Below, one piece after another: positions 44,886 to 53,892 of a stretch of 64,000 nucleotides of DNA (position 1 is its first letter; every line of letters begins with the position of its first letter). The notes under the pieces are model-generated. The model searched no databases. It was given only the letters and a program-made list of their open reading frames with translations, and was not told the origin of the DNA. Source of the stretch: RGIG5057 sp964371585 (GTDB lineage: Bacteria; Bacillota; Clostridia; TANB77; CAG-465); assembly GCA_964371585.1 (NCBI GenBank), contig CAYJMD010000003.1, positions 1 through 64,000 of the forward strand, written 5' to 3'. A program made the translations under genes and the position numbers.

Positions 44886-45756
44886 CTAAATAGCAAATGC
44901 TTCTTTTATTTTATCAATATTGTTTTTAGTAACCATATATCCAATATTTGCTGCATAACTCGCTTTAGAACATTCAAGAAGTGATACATTTCCCATTTTA
45001 ATATTTACTATATAGTCTGACATATCAAATTGTCTATAGTCTGATTCATGTCCCATAATATCAAAAGATTTTAAAGTAACATCAACAATATTAAAATTAC
45101 ACATTTCAGCTTTTTTGGAATCATCAAAAGATATTGTTATGACTTTAGTAGCTCCCATATCTTTTAATACCTTAACTGGAGTATTCATTCTTACTCCTCC
45201 ATCTATCAAATATTTTCCATTTAAATACTTCGGTTCAAATACACAAGGTAAACTACTACTAGCTCTTACAATACTAGCTATATCTCCGTACATATTCATA
45301 ACAAACACTCTCATCATAATATTCTTCATTTCTTATTTTTGTATTTAAAAAATATACAAGCTGTCCTGTTTTTATATCAACTGCTGGAATTGCTAGTGGC
45401 TTTTTTATATCTGAAATATCTTTTACTTTCTTTCTTAAACTAAATTCTCTAATAATGCTTTCCAAATTTTTACCCCTAGCTAAGCCTTTTAACTTTATTT
45501 TACCAGTAAATGCCATACCAAGTATTTTAAAAGGTATCATCTTATCAAAATCAGTTATGTTGCTACAATAATTTTTAAACATATATAACATTTGCATTGG
45601 AGTATATCCCATTGCATACATACTTGCTACTATACTACCGCTACTACATCCTGATATATAATCAATTTGTATTCCAGATTCTTCTAAAGCTTTTATAACA
45701 CCAATATGAGCTGCCCCTTTTACTCCTCCACCAGATAAGCAAAGTCCTATTCTCAT
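44886..45756 (-). pseudogene. Patatin-like phospholipase, frameshifted
   Basis: Two overlapping frames together form one protein of about 285 residues. The first part (45756 to about 45292) starts IGLCLSGGGVKGAAHIGVI (oxyanion GGGxKG) and contains the nucleophile GCSSGS. The second (about 45291 to 44886) supplies ASIVRASSSLPCVFEPKYL and the DGG that contributes the catalytic Asp (YLIDGGVRMNTP). The shift falls near the codons for CYEYV, where the first frame runs into a TAG. One extra base (or two missing) there explains it. Without the shift it would be a complete patatin. A GGAGGG site precedes the ATG. Whether this is real inactivation or an assembly error cannot be told. Confidence 0.85.
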
Positions 45757-45817
45757 TATATTTCCCTCCTTTATACTATTTTATGTTCTAGCTAATATTT
45801 ATGTTATACATATTAAA

Positions 45818-45853
45818 AAAATAGCCAATAACATTAAAGTTATTGACTATTTT
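45818..45853 (-). terminator. Terminator of the DUF285 repeat protein gene
   Basis: A 15-bp stem with one mismatch (45818-45832 with 45839-45853) is followed by a run of T on the minus strand, just after the stop at 45868. Confidence 0.83.
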
Positions 45854-45867
45854 AATTATATCATTAT

Positions 45868-47466
45868 TTATTCAACAATTATTTTTGAATATACAGGAAA
45901 ACCTGAAAGTTTATCAGCACTTGCCTGATCTGCAACATATAATCCATCTGCTAGGATACATCTTGCAAATGTATCTTCAAAATTACTTACTTTTGTAAGA
46001 TCAAATGATCTTAAATTTAAGTCTCTAAGACTTATACAATCTTCAAATGTAGATTTTAAACTTGTTACTTTAGATATATCAAATGATTTAACATCTAAAT
46101 ATTCTAAAGCTGTACACCCACTGAACATACCTTCCATGTTTGTTAAACTATCTGTATTAAATTTAGATAAATCAAGTTGTATAATATCTTGACAATCTGC
46201 AAACATTTCTGTCATATCTGTTACTTTTGAAGTATTTAACATACTTACATCTATAGTTTCTAAACTATTAGTATTAGCAAACATTCTACTCATGTCTGTT
46301 ACTTTTTCTGTATTAAAAGAACTAAGATCTAAAGTTTTTAATTTTGACATATTTTCAAACATTCCTGACATATCAGTTACGTTCATGGTAGTTAAATTTG
46401 TAACATCTAAAGTTGTAATACCTTGAACACCTTTAAACATATCAGACATATCTGTTACGTTTAATGTATCAAAACTAGTTATATCCAGTTGTTTTAAACT
46501 ACTACAACCACTAAACATTTCTTTCATGCTAGTTACATATTTAGTATCAAATTTTGATAAATCAAGTTCTGTTAATGAATAACAATCTTTAAACATTGCA
46601 TCCATTTCTGCAGCTTTACTTGTATCTATAGCACTTAAGTCTATAGTAGTAAGTGAATTACAACCACTAAACATCATTGACATTTTATATGTTTCAGATG
46701 TATTGAAATTGTTTAACTGAATTTCTTTAACATTTTTGAAATCTTTAAATATGCCTATATTGCTAGCTGTTTCTCCTAACACTTCTGGTGCTAGTATAAC
46801 ATATCTAGATTCAACATGTAATGTATTTTCACTGTCTATCCAACCAACGATTGGTTTTGAAGAATCTTTAGCTAAATCATATTTAACTGATGCTGTTTCG
46901 TATCCTTCTGAAATACCTTTATTAAATACTATTTTTGTTACATTTTTATCAACTTTAGAGTTGAAATCTTGTGCTGAAATCATTTCACTAAATATGATTG
47001 AATTACCAGCTTTTTCATAATCTGTTATAGCTTCACTAGCCCATAACTTTTCATTTTCAATATTACCAACATATGCAAGTTTACCATCAACTATATTTAG
47101 TTTTTCTGCAAATATTGCATCATCTTTTAAATCTGGGAATAACTCTTGTATTCCATTTCCTATAACTACACCATTATATACTGTATTATGCATATCTGCA
47201 TCTAATAGTTTTTCATCATAATCTTCACTTATTGCATTACTTGTTGCAATGTAATCAGCAAGTTCTGATAAATAAAGTGTAAGACCAACTTTAAACTGAC
47301 CTTCATCACTTAAAGCATTGTTACTATTATTGTTAAGTGAATTCATTAATATTACTGCACCAACAATGAAAGTAAGTAATGCTAAAACTATTATAACAAT
47401 GATAGTTATAGATACTACTGACATGTTTCTAGAACATCCCTTAGTAGCTTTACCCTCTTTTTTCAT
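45868..47466 (-). CDS. DUF285 (BspA/mycoplasma-type) leucine-rich repeat surface protein
   Basis: From the ATG at 47466 (GGAGGT upstream) the protein has 532 residues. It has a short basic cytoplasmic start, one membrane segment (about 18-42) and an outer part. From about residue 235 to 500 there are about ten 23-25-residue repeats of the type LDLSxFNTxxVTDMSxMFxxC, the DUF285 repeat. Such repeats form curved solenoids used in adhesion and immune-facing surface proteins. The N-terminal outer region (about 45-230) is unrelated to the repeats and unrecognised. There is no LPXTG sorting motif, so it is membrane-held. Confidence 0.88.
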   Translation of the reverse strand: MKKEGKATKGCSRNMSVVSITIIVIIVLALLTFIVGAVILMNSLNNNSNNALSDEGQFKVGLTLYLSELADYIATSNAISEDYDEKLLDADMHNTVYNGVVIGNGIQELFPDLKDDAIFAEKLNIVDGKLAYVGNIENEKLWASEAITDYEKAGNSIIFSEMISAQDFNSKVDKNVTKIVFNKGISEGYETASVKYDLAKDSSKPIVGWIDSENTLHVESRYVILAPEVLGETASNIGIFKDFKNVKEIQLNNFNTSETYKMSMMFSGCNSLTTIDLSAIDTSKAAEMDAMFKDCYSLTELDLSKFDTKYVTSMKEMFSGCSSLKQLDITSFDTLNVTDMSDMFKGVQGITTLDVTNLTTMNVTDMSGMFENMSKLKTLDLSSFNTEKVTDMSRMFANTNSLETIDVSMLNTSKVTDMTEMFADCQDIIQLDLSKFNTDSLTNMEGMFSGCTALEYLDVKSFDISKVTSLKSTFEDCISLRDLNLRSFDLTKVSNFEDTFARCILADGLYVADQASADKLSGFPVYSKIIVE

Positions 47467-47498
47467 AAAATATACCTCCAACTTCTTATAACAAAATT

Positions 47499-47527
47499 AT
47501 TATATCACAAAGATTTTTTTTTTACAA
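47499..47527 (-). promoter_or_regulatory. Sigma-A promoter of the DUF285 protein gene
   Basis: TTGTAA (47522-47527) and TATAAT (47499-47504), spacer 17, the -10 preceded by TGA. Confidence 0.8.
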
Positions 47528-47589
47528 CAAATTTTTTTAAATTAAATTTCATTTTAACAATTTGTAATATAAGTGTAATATTATATAAA

Positions 47590-47622
47590 AAATCACAATA
47601 CAAGTAGTTTGTATTGTGATTT
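47590..47622 (-). terminator. Terminator of the DUF881-Sbp operon
   Basis: A 14-bp perfect stem (47590-47603 with 47609-47622, 5-nt loop) is followed by TTTTATAT on the minus strand, 5 bases after the Sbp stop. Confidence 0.83.
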
Positions 47623-47627
47623 GTTTA

Positions 47628-47987
47628 CTAAACTTTTTTATGGACTTTTTCTTCAATTTTGTCTATATATATTCTTCTTATTGTTGAGAAATTATTAAGC
47701 ATCCTTGAGCTAAATACTATAACTGCTGCAAGATAAGTATCAACATCTAGTTCTTCTCCTATAAATACAAGTATCATAGATATAATTGCATTACCAAAAA
47801 ATCCAGATATAAATACTTTTAAACTAAATTTTTTATCTGTATTAGCAGCATATGCTCCAAACACAGAGTCTAAACAAGCTAAAATTGCTACAGCTACATA
47901 TTTAGAATACATATATGGAATTTCAAAATTCATTCCTGTAAGTATACCAAGTAGTATACTTATTACTATAATTATTATTCCTACCAT
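47628..47987 (-). CDS. sbp: Small basic protein Sbp (DUF1290)
   Basis: The 119-residue membrane protein has three to four helices. It contains the DUF1290 block YVAVAILACLDSVFGAYAA and ISGFFGNAIISMILVFIGEE, with a basic C-terminus (RRIYIDKIEEKVHKK). In Bacillus, sbp lies beside DUF881 genes in the ylx-ftsAZ region. Function is unknown but linked to division or envelope. Here it follows a DUF881 gene, 12 bases away, without the ftsA/ftsZ genes. Confidence 0.88.
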   Translation of the reverse strand: MVGIIIIVISILLGILTGMNFEIPYMYSKYVAVAILACLDSVFGAYAANTDKKFSLKVFISGFFGNAIISMILVFIGEELDVDTYLAAVIVFSSRMLNNFSTIRRIYIDKIEEKVHKKV

Positions 47988-47999
47988 ACTGCACCTTCC

Positions 48000-48758
48000 T
48001 TACTCATTTATAATCGTAGAATTTTCAATGTTTAATATACCACTGAATTTGGGTACATAAACTTCATCTTCACGTCTTACTTCAACTTGAACTCCAATAC
48101 TTTTTAATAAATCTGCTACACCATTTTTTATATTGATTGCACTTTCTAAATACTGTGCATTACCTATTGCATGTATTACAAAAGGTGCTGCTATTGTTTG
48201 GTAATTTATTTGAATTATTGGTCCTACACATCTAATTGCTGACATTGAAGTTATTCTTTGACCATTTACACTTATAGCTTCTGCTCCTGCTGCTTTTAGC
48301 TCATTTACAACAGTTAATATATCGCTATCATGTACAATTGAATCTGATCTAAGTTCTGGCTCTAAAGCTTTATCTCCATCATCTAAAGTAATTATTATAC
48401 CTGGGCCAGTAAGATCTGTTGTTCCAGAATAAATACTAAGTTTCTTTATCTCTTCTTCCATAGATGCAATAAGCTCAGAATTAGTTGTAGTATTTGATTT
48501 ATACTCTGTTACTATTTTTTCACTCTGCTCGTACTTAAGTTCTAAATCATCATATAGTCTTTGAAGAGTAACTAAATCATCAATAAGCTCTGTTTCTCTT
48601 TTATCCTGAGTAAACTCAGTTGTTATATTAACTGTTTTAACTTGTGCAGTAAGCATAAGTGCTAGTATAAAAATAGGAATAGCTATAAATAAATATGGAA
48701 TAACCGAATGTTTCTTTATAAATCCTTTTATGCTAAATTTTTCTGTTTCTTCTTTCAA
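48000..48758 (-). CDS. DUF881 family membrane-anchored protein
   Basis: The protein of about 252 residues has a short cytoplasmic start, one membrane segment (about residues 18-38), a coiled coil (about 48-105) and an outer DUF881 domain with LTGPGIIITLDDG, VNELKAAGAEAISVNGQRI and CVGPIIQIN. The open frame extends 26 codons upstream, but a promoter (TTGATT-17-TATAAT) lies within it. Of the codons after the predicted transcription start, the TTG at 48758 with GGTGAT 4 bases before it is the best; an ATG at 48770 is the alternative. The family is associated with cell division. Confidence 0.87.
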   Translation of the reverse strand: MKEETEKFSIKGFIKKHSVIPYLFIAIPIFILALMLTAQVKTVNITTEFTQDKRETELIDDLVTLQRLYDDLELKYEQSEKIVTEYKSNTTTNSELIASMEEEIKKLSIYSGTTDLTGPGIIITLDDGDKALEPELRSDSIVHDSDILTVVNELKAAGAEAISVNGQRITSMSAIRCVGPIIQINYQTIAAPFVIHAIGNAQYLESAINIKNGVADLLKSIGVQVEVRREDEVYVPKFSGILNIENSTIINE

Positions 48759-48785
48759 ACTTATCACCATCTCTTTATCATTACT

Positions 48786-48814
48786 ATTATACATCAATAT
48801 TTGATTAAAATCAA
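48786..48814 (-). promoter_or_regulatory. Sigma-A promoter of the DUF881-Sbp operon
   Basis: TTGATT (48809-48814) and TATAAT (48786-48791) with a 17-base spacer. Transcription would start near 48779, leaving a leader of about 20 bases. Confidence 0.78.
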
Positions 48815-48876
48815 ACATAATATCTATTTTTATCACCTTATATTAATCATATATTTAAATATATATATTATTGTGA

Positions 48877-48882
48877 TATAAT
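48877..48882 (+). promoter_or_regulatory. Extended -10 promoter of the RibD-C reductase gene
   Basis: TATAAT preceded by TGA, 24 bases before the ATG. The -35 region is AT-rich without a clear box. Confidence 0.55.
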
Positions 48883-48905
48883 ATGTATATATTTTGGAGG
48901 TAATT

Positions 48906-49445
48906 ATGAAAAAAAATATATTATACATTGCTATGTCACTTGATGGATATATAGCAAAATCTAATAATTCTGTTGAATTCCTATCTGGAGATTTCAGTGA
49001 TCCAGAAAACATGGGAAGTTTTGAGTCATTTAATATGACAGTAGATACTGTAGTTTTAGGATATAATACATATCATGAAATAGTTACAAATCTATCAAAA
49101 GACGTTTGGCCATATGAAGATAAGCACACTTATGTACTTACAAGTAGAGACATTCCAAATACTAATAATATAACATTTATTAATACTGATGTTAAATCAC
49201 TTGTTGATCTTATAAATAAAAACAACAATGATGAAACAAAATCTATTTGGGTATGTGGAGGAGCTTATGTAGTAAATCAGTTTTTAGAAAATGACTTACT
49301 TGATGAAATAACAATTTCTGTTATTCCTACAATTTTAGGAAATGGTATCAAACTATTTAACAATTCAGATATTGAAAAAAAACTCAAATTAAAATCTACA
49401 ATGTCATATAATGGAATAGTTGATTTAACATATATCAAAAGATAA
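48906..49445 (+). CDS. RibD C-terminal domain / DHFR-like reductase
   Basis: The 179-residue cytoplasmic protein starts NILYIAMSLDGYIAKSNNSV and contains DTVVLGYNTYHEI, SIWVCGGAYVVNQFLENDLL and ISVIPTILGNGIKLF, the pattern of RibD-C reductases of the YwjB/YyaP type, which share the dihydrofolate reductase fold and use NADPH. The substrate is not known. The frame opens at a TTG at 48894, but GGAGG sits between it and the ATG at 48906, which is the start. It is followed 15 bases later by a small membrane protein gene. Confidence 0.88.
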   Translation: MKKNILYIAMSLDGYIAKSNNSVEFLSGDFSDPENMGSFESFNMTVDTVVLGYNTYHEIVTNLSKDVWPYEDKHTYVLTSRDIPNTNNITFINTDVKSLVDLINKNNNDETKSIWVCGGAYVVNQFLENDLLDEITISVIPTILGNGIKLFNNSDIEKKLKLKSTMSYNGIVDLTYIKR

Positions 49446-49460
49446 AAAGGAGAATATTTT

Positions 49461-49727
49461 ATGCTTATATTATTTGGATTTTCAGTAATATTTTTAATAC
49501 TATATATTATATATAATATCTTAGTTTTTATAGGACTTATTGTTGCACTTACTCACTATTTAAAAAAGAAAAAAGAACCTTTTGCTCTAGTACTAATAAG
49601 TTTTCTTTTTATAGTTCTAATATTACTTAATCTACATATGTTAGAGCAAGTGTTTTTAATTGATTATTTAGCGCTTTTACAAATTCCAATTGACTTTATA
49701 AATAACTTTATCACATATCTTTTTTGA
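49461..49727 (+). CDS. Small two-helix membrane protein
   Basis: The 88-residue protein is almost entirely hydrophobic, with two long membrane segments (about residues 2-30 and 42-66) and a KKKKEP turn between them. AAAGGAG lies before the ATG, and the stop codon lies in the loop of a terminator, so it is a real second gene of the reductase transcript. No family is recognised. Confidence 0.7.
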   Translation: MLILFGFSVIFLILYIIYNILVFIGLIVALTHYLKKKKEPFALVLISFLFIVLILLNLHMLEQVFLIDYLALLQIPIDFINNFITYLF

Positions 49728-49745
49728 TATGTGATATTTTTATTA
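49710..49745 (+). terminator. Terminator of the reductase and small membrane protein operon
   Basis: A 10-bp perfect stem (49710-49719 with 49726-49735) is followed by ATTTTTATT. The stop codon TGA of the small membrane protein gene spans the loop and the second arm. Confidence 0.85.
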
Positions 49746-49801
49746 GTAATATTATTTTTTTCTATTGCATTTACTATAGTATAATGAAAGTTGGTAATAA
49801 T

Positions 49802-50803
49802 TTGAAAGTACTACTATATACAGAAAATCTTAAACTAATCAGAAAATCTGGACTTGGAAAAGCTATACATCATCAAAAAGAAGCTCTTAGATTAAGCAAT
49901 GTTGAATACACAACTAACCCTAAAGATAACTATGATATAGCTCATATAAATTTCTTTGGTATCAAAAGTTATATCTTAGCTAAAAAAGCTAAAAAACAAG
50001 GAAAAAAAATAGTGTATCATGCTCACAGTACAAAAGAAGATTTAGAAAACTCATTTATTTTTTCTAATAGAATAGCTCCCTATTTTAAAATATGGATTGA
50101 AAAATGTTATTCTTTAGGTGACTGTATAATAACTCCTACTCCCTATTCTAAAAAACTACTAGAAAGTTATAATATATCAAATAGAATTGAAGCAATTTCT
50201 AATGGAGTTGATCTAAATAAGTTTAAGAAAAATATAAATCACAAATCAAAGTTTAGAGAAAAATACAATATAGATGAAAATGATAAAGTTGTTATTGGAA
50301 TTGGACTATATATAGAAAGAAAAGGAATTTTAGATTTTGTTCAGCTTGCCAAACGTTTACCTAATTATAAGTTTATATGGTTTGGATATAGTCCTCTTAA
50401 TTTATCACCTAAAAAAATTCGTAATGCTGTAAATACAAAACTTCATAACCTTATATTTGCTGGATATGTAAAACAAGAAATGATAATAGAAGCAATGAAT
50501 GGAGCAGATATTTATATATGCCCTACTTTTGAAGAAACAGAAGGTATTCCTGTTTTAGAAGCATGTGCATGTAAAATAAATACAATAGTACGAGACATAC
50601 CTGTTTTTAATACTTGGCTTAAAGATAATGAAAATATTTATAAAGCTAAAGATATTAATGAATTTGAAGAAAAAATAAATTTATTATTGAATGGTAAATT
50701 ACCTTCTCTTGTTGAAAAAGGATACATAACTGCAAAGGAAAGGAATCTAAAACTAATAGGTAAACAATTACTAAATGTATATTCTGATGTATTAAAATTT
50801 TAA
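49802..50803 (+). CDS. Family 4 glycosyltransferase
   Basis: The protein of about 333 residues starts KVLLYTENLKLIRKSGLGKA. It continues with VYHAHSTKEDLE and NRIEAISNGVDLNKF, and has the catalytic ExxxxxxxE block EETEGIPVLEA near the C-terminus, all typical of GT4 retaining enzymes. Layout recalls glucosyl-diacylglycerol synthases, but the acceptor is uncertain. The frame opens far upstream (49724) across the preceding terminator. A TATAAT at 49780-49785 overlaps an ATG at 49784, so the TTG at 49802 is the likely start; the ATG is the alternative. Confidence 0.85.
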   Translation: MKVLLYTENLKLIRKSGLGKAIHHQKEALRLSNVEYTTNPKDNYDIAHINFFGIKSYILAKKAKKQGKKIVYHAHSTKEDLENSFIFSNRIAPYFKIWIEKCYSLGDCIITPTPYSKKLLESYNISNRIEAISNGVDLNKFKKNINHKSKFREKYNIDENDKVVIGIGLYIERKGILDFVQLAKRLPNYKFIWFGYSPLNLSPKKIRNAVNTKLHNLIFAGYVKQEMIIEAMNGADIYICPTFEETEGIPVLEACACKINTIVRDIPVFNTWLKDNENIYKAKDINEFEEKINLLLNGKLPSLVEKGYITAKERNLKLIGKQLLNVYSDVLKF

Positions 50804-50828
50804 TTTTATTTTATATTGACACTCATGA

Positions 50829-50834
50829 TATAAT
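50829..50834 (+). promoter_or_regulatory. Extended -10 promoter of the double zinc-ribbon gene
   Basis: TATAAT preceded by TGA lies about 53 bases before the ATG at 50888. A TTGACA sits only 7 bases upstream of it and could instead pair with a poorer -10 (TACATA) further on. Confidence 0.5.
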
Positions 50835-50887
50835 ACATTACATAACTATATTACACCACTTTATAACTATTAAAGGAGAAATTGCAT

Positions 50888-51355
50888 ATGAGTAAAAAGA
50901 AAAAACAAAAAGTAAATAATAATAATAATAATACACGGAAAAAATTAGATTTTAAAACACTTTATCATATTCTACATGATAAAACTAGTACTTCTGAAAC
51001 TTTTAATGCTTCAAAAATAGACACTATAATTAAAGAAGTTGATACGATAAATAATCCTTTTAGAGGTTATGATTGCGGACCTAAGGACTATGTTGAAACA
51101 TGTTACTTATGTAGAAAATTCTATTATGAAACAGAGCTATATAGTGTAGCCAAAAGACCTGTATGCTGGAATTGTTTAGACGCCAGTACTATGATTAATA
51201 GAATTCATGATGAGTTAAAACAAATTTATCCTAAAATGAGTAGCTATTATTTTTTAGAAACTTGTGCTTTATGTGGAGAAAGACACATATATCCAAATTT
51301 ATACAACATTGCTGGTTATCCTGTATGTAAAAAATGTGTTGATAGATTTAAATAA
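50888..51355 (+). CDS. Double zinc-ribbon protein of unknown function
   Basis: The 155-residue protein has a basic, Asn-rich start and two similar C-terminal modules: CYLCRKFYYETELYSVAKRP then VCWNC, and CALCGERHIYPNLYNIAGYP then VCKKC. Each has CxxC, about 18 residues, then CxxC, so two zinc sites are likely, arranged like a duplicated ribbon or LIM-like finger. No family is recognised. A TTG at 50882 precedes the ATG, but AAGGAG is correctly spaced for the ATG at 50888. It ends at a strong terminator before uvrB. Confidence 0.72.
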   Translation: MSKKKKQKVNNNNNNTRKKLDFKTLYHILHDKTSTSETFNASKIDTIIKEVDTINNPFRGYDCGPKDYVETCYLCRKFYYETELYSVAKRPVCWNCLDASTMINRIHDELKQIYPKMSSYYFLETCALCGERHIYPNLYNIAGYPVCKKCVDRFK

Positions 51356-51405
51356 AACATTATCTACAAAAGAAATAACTAAATTTATTACTATTTATTT
51401 TACTT

Positions 51406-51439
51406 AAACTTATAAACTAATTTGTTTATAAGTTTTTTC
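51406..51439 (+). terminator. Terminator before uvrB
   Basis: A 12-bp perfect stem (51406-51417 with 51424-51435) is followed by TTTC. Confidence 0.83.
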
Positions 51440-51473
51440 TTTATCTATATGTAATTATTACTGTATAGTTTAA

Positions 51474-51502
51474 TTGAAAAACTACATAAAAAATGATATA
51501 AT
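51474..51502 (+). promoter_or_regulatory. Sigma-A promoter of uvrB
   Basis: TTGAAA (51474-51479) and TATAAT (51497-51502) with 17 bases between, the -10 preceded by TGA. I see no LexA-type (GAAC-N4-GTTC) box around it. Confidence 0.85.
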
Positions 51503-51522
51503 TAAACAAAAAGGAGTTTAGA

Positions 51523-53472
51523 ATGTTTAAGATTCATAGTAAATATAAACCTAGTGGTGATCAGCCACAAGCAATTGAAAAATTAGTAAATGGAATTACT
51601 TCAGGTAATAAATTTCAAACATTACTTGGAGTTACTGGTAGTGGTAAAACATTTACAATGGCAAATATAATTGAAAAAGTAAATAGACCAACAATAATAC
51701 TGGCTCATAATAAAACATTAGCAGGCCAGCTATACAGTGAATTTAAAGAACTATTTCCGGATAATAGTGTTGAATACTTTATAAGTTACTATGACTATTA
51801 TCAACCAGAAGCATATATAGCTGCAACTGATACATATATAGAAAAAGATAGTAGTATAAATGATGAAATCGATAAATTAAGACATAGTGCTACAGCAGCT
51901 CTTTTTGAAAGAAAAGATGTTATAATAATAGCTTCTGTTTCTGCTATTTACTCTCTTGGAGATCCAGAAGACTATACTTCTATGGTAATCTCTATTAGAC
52001 CTTCTATGACAATGTCAAGAGAAGAATTTATTAGAAGTTTAGTAGAGCTTCAATATGAAAGAAATGATATAGATTTTTCAAGAGGTAAATTCAGAGTTAA
52101 AGGTGATATTGTTGACGTATTCCCTGCTGGGACTTCAAGTGAAGTTTTAAGAATTGAATTTTTTGGAGATGAAATAGAAAAAATAAGTATTTTAGATAAC
52201 ATCACTTTTAAAACCAAATCTACTTCTAAACATGAATTTATATACCCTAAATCTCATTATGTCTTTCAAAAAGATAAACTGGAAAAAACTATTAAACTTA
52301 TCGAAAGTGATTTAGAAGATAGATTAAATGAACTTAAATCATTAAATAAAAATATTGAAGCATATAGATTAGAACAACGTACTAATTTTGACATTGAGAT
52401 GCTTAGAGAAACTGGATTTTGTCAAGGTATAGAAAATTATTCTGTATATATGTCTGGCAGAGAAAAAGGTTCTACTCCATATACATTATTTGACTATTTA
52501 GGTGATGAATTTTTAGTACTTATTGATGAATCTCATGTTACAATCCCTCAAATAAGAGCCATGTATAATGGCGATAGAGCTCGTAAAGAATCTCTAGTAG
52601 AAAATGGATTTAGACTTCCTTCAGCTTTTGATAATAGACCACTTAAATTTGAAGAATTTGAAAAGAAAATAGATAAAACTATTTTTGTATCTGCTACTCC
52701 TGGTGATTACGAGAATACTAATGCTACCAATATTGCTGAACAAATAATTAGACCTACAGGACTAATTGATCCAACCATAATAGTTAAACCTCGAGATAAT
52801 CAAATTGATGACTTACTTATAAATATTAATGAAAGACTAGAAAAGAAAGAAAAAGTATTAGTTACTACTTTAACAAAAAAACAAGCTGAAGAACTTTCTA
52901 AATTCTTATCTAATAAAGGTATTAGAGTAAACTACATGCATTCAGATATAAAAGCATTAGAAAGACTTGAAATAATCAAAAATTTAAGAGAAGATAAATT
53001 TGATGTACTTGTAGGTATCAATCTACTACGTGAAGGACTTGATATTCCTGAAGTTTCACTTGTTGCTATTTTAGATAGTGATAAAGAAGGTTTTTTAAGA
53101 TCTGAACGTTCTTTAATACAAACTATTGGTAGAGCTGCAAGAAATATAAATGGAACAGTTATAATGTATGCAGATGAACTTACTCCTTCTATGGAAAAAG
53201 CTATAACTGAAACTAATAGAAGACGTGAAATACAACTTAAATACAATAAAGATCATAATATTGTTCCTAAAACTATTGTTAAAGATATAAGGGAAAGTAT
53301 TAAAGCTACATTTACTGAAAACGAAGTAAATGAAATTGATATAAATAAAGAAGAATCTAAAGAGCAAACAATTGAAAGATTAACTGAAGAAATGATGATG
53401 TATGCTAAAAAATATGAATTTGAAAAAGCTGCTACATTACGTGATTTTATCAATGAATTAAAAGGATTATAA
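51523..53472 (+). CDS. uvrB: Excinuclease ABC subunit B
   Basis: The 649-residue damage-recognition helicase has LLGVTGSGKTFTMANII (Walker A, near residue 38) and the beta-hairpin region YYDYYQPEAYI. LIDESH (DExx box), EKVLVTTLTKKQAEELSKFL, LIQTIGRAARNINGTVIMYA and a C-terminal UVR motif (EFEKAATLRDFI) that contacts UvrC follow. It loads UvrC at lesions. Length is standard. The UvrC in this window lacks its HhH domain while this UvrB appears complete. AAAGGAG precedes the ATG. Confidence 0.98.
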   Translation: MFKIHSKYKPSGDQPQAIEKLVNGITSGNKFQTLLGVTGSGKTFTMANIIEKVNRPTIILAHNKTLAGQLYSEFKELFPDNSVEYFISYYDYYQPEAYIAATDTYIEKDSSINDEIDKLRHSATAALFERKDVIIIASVSAIYSLGDPEDYTSMVISIRPSMTMSREEFIRSLVELQYERNDIDFSRGKFRVKGDIVDVFPAGTSSEVLRIEFFGDEIEKISILDNITFKTKSTSKHEFIYPKSHYVFQKDKLEKTIKLIESDLEDRLNELKSLNKNIEAYRLEQRTNFDIEMLRETGFCQGIENYSVYMSGREKGSTPYTLFDYLGDEFLVLIDESHVTIPQIRAMYNGDRARKESLVENGFRLPSAFDNRPLKFEEFEKKIDKTIFVSATPGDYENTNATNIAEQIIRPTGLIDPTIIVKPRDNQIDDLLININERLEKKEKVLVTTLTKKQAEELSKFLSNKGIRVNYMHSDIKALERLEIIKNLREDKFDVLVGINLLREGLDIPEVSLVAILDSDKEGFLRSERSLIQTIGRAARNINGTVIMYADELTPSMEKAITETNRRREIQLKYNKDHNIVPKTIVKDIRESIKATFTENEVNEIDINKEESKEQTIERLTEEMMMYAKKYEFEKAATLRDFINELKGL

Positions 53473-53522
53473 AATAATAATATAATAAATAATCCTAAAA
53501 ATGTTATATAAAAAACAACTAA

Positions 53523-53548
53523 AAAGAAGTACAATTTTGTACTTCTTT
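53523..53548. terminator. Hairpin between uvrB and the unknown three-gene operon
   Basis: A 12-bp perfect stem with a 2-nt loop (53523-53534 with 53537-53548), rich in A on one side and T on the other, lies between converging genes and may terminate both. Confidence 0.7.
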
Positions 53549-53622
53549 CTACTTTTAATGTTTTGTTCTTTAATTTTTACTATTTTCTACTTTTAATTTA
53601 CAGTATTACTAATTTTAAAATT

Positions 53623-53835
53623 CTAACCGTGCATTGATTGTAAATGGAGCATAATAACTTCTAAAGTATCATCAGATATATCATCTTCATCTGCTGAAAT
53701 AGAAAGTAAATATTCTGCTCCCATACTGTCTTCAGGAACTTCTTCAAAATAAGCTTGAGCAAGTTTTTGCAGTGATTCACAGTCTGTTTGTAAAATTTCG
53801 TTTAAGTAATCTTTTAAATCTCCAACGTCGTACAT
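53623..53835 (-). CDS. Small acidic protein, unknown (third gene of operon)
   Basis: From the ATG at 53835 (AAGGAG with 8-base spacing) the protein has 70 residues. It is acidic, with two or three predicted helices and no cysteine-rich or membrane segment. An upstream extension of 13 codons overlaps the ribosome site and is rejected. It is the last of three co-oriented genes without recognised families. Confidence 0.65.
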   Translation of the reverse strand: MYDVGDLKDYLNEILQTDCESLQKLAQAYFEEVPEDSMGAEYLLSISADEDDISDDTLEVIMLHLQSMHG

Positions 53836-53892
53836 ATTAATGTCTCCTTTTAATTTATTATTTAGTGTTAACATAATAATTATAACATATTT

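Noticed and set aside
48759..48836. Longer DUF881 reading from 48836
   Set aside because: It contains a good -35/-10 pair, so the transcript probably begins inside it.
51440..51522. SOS (LexA) box in the uvrB promoter
   Set aside because: No GAAC-N4-GTTC-like dyad is seen around the promoter.
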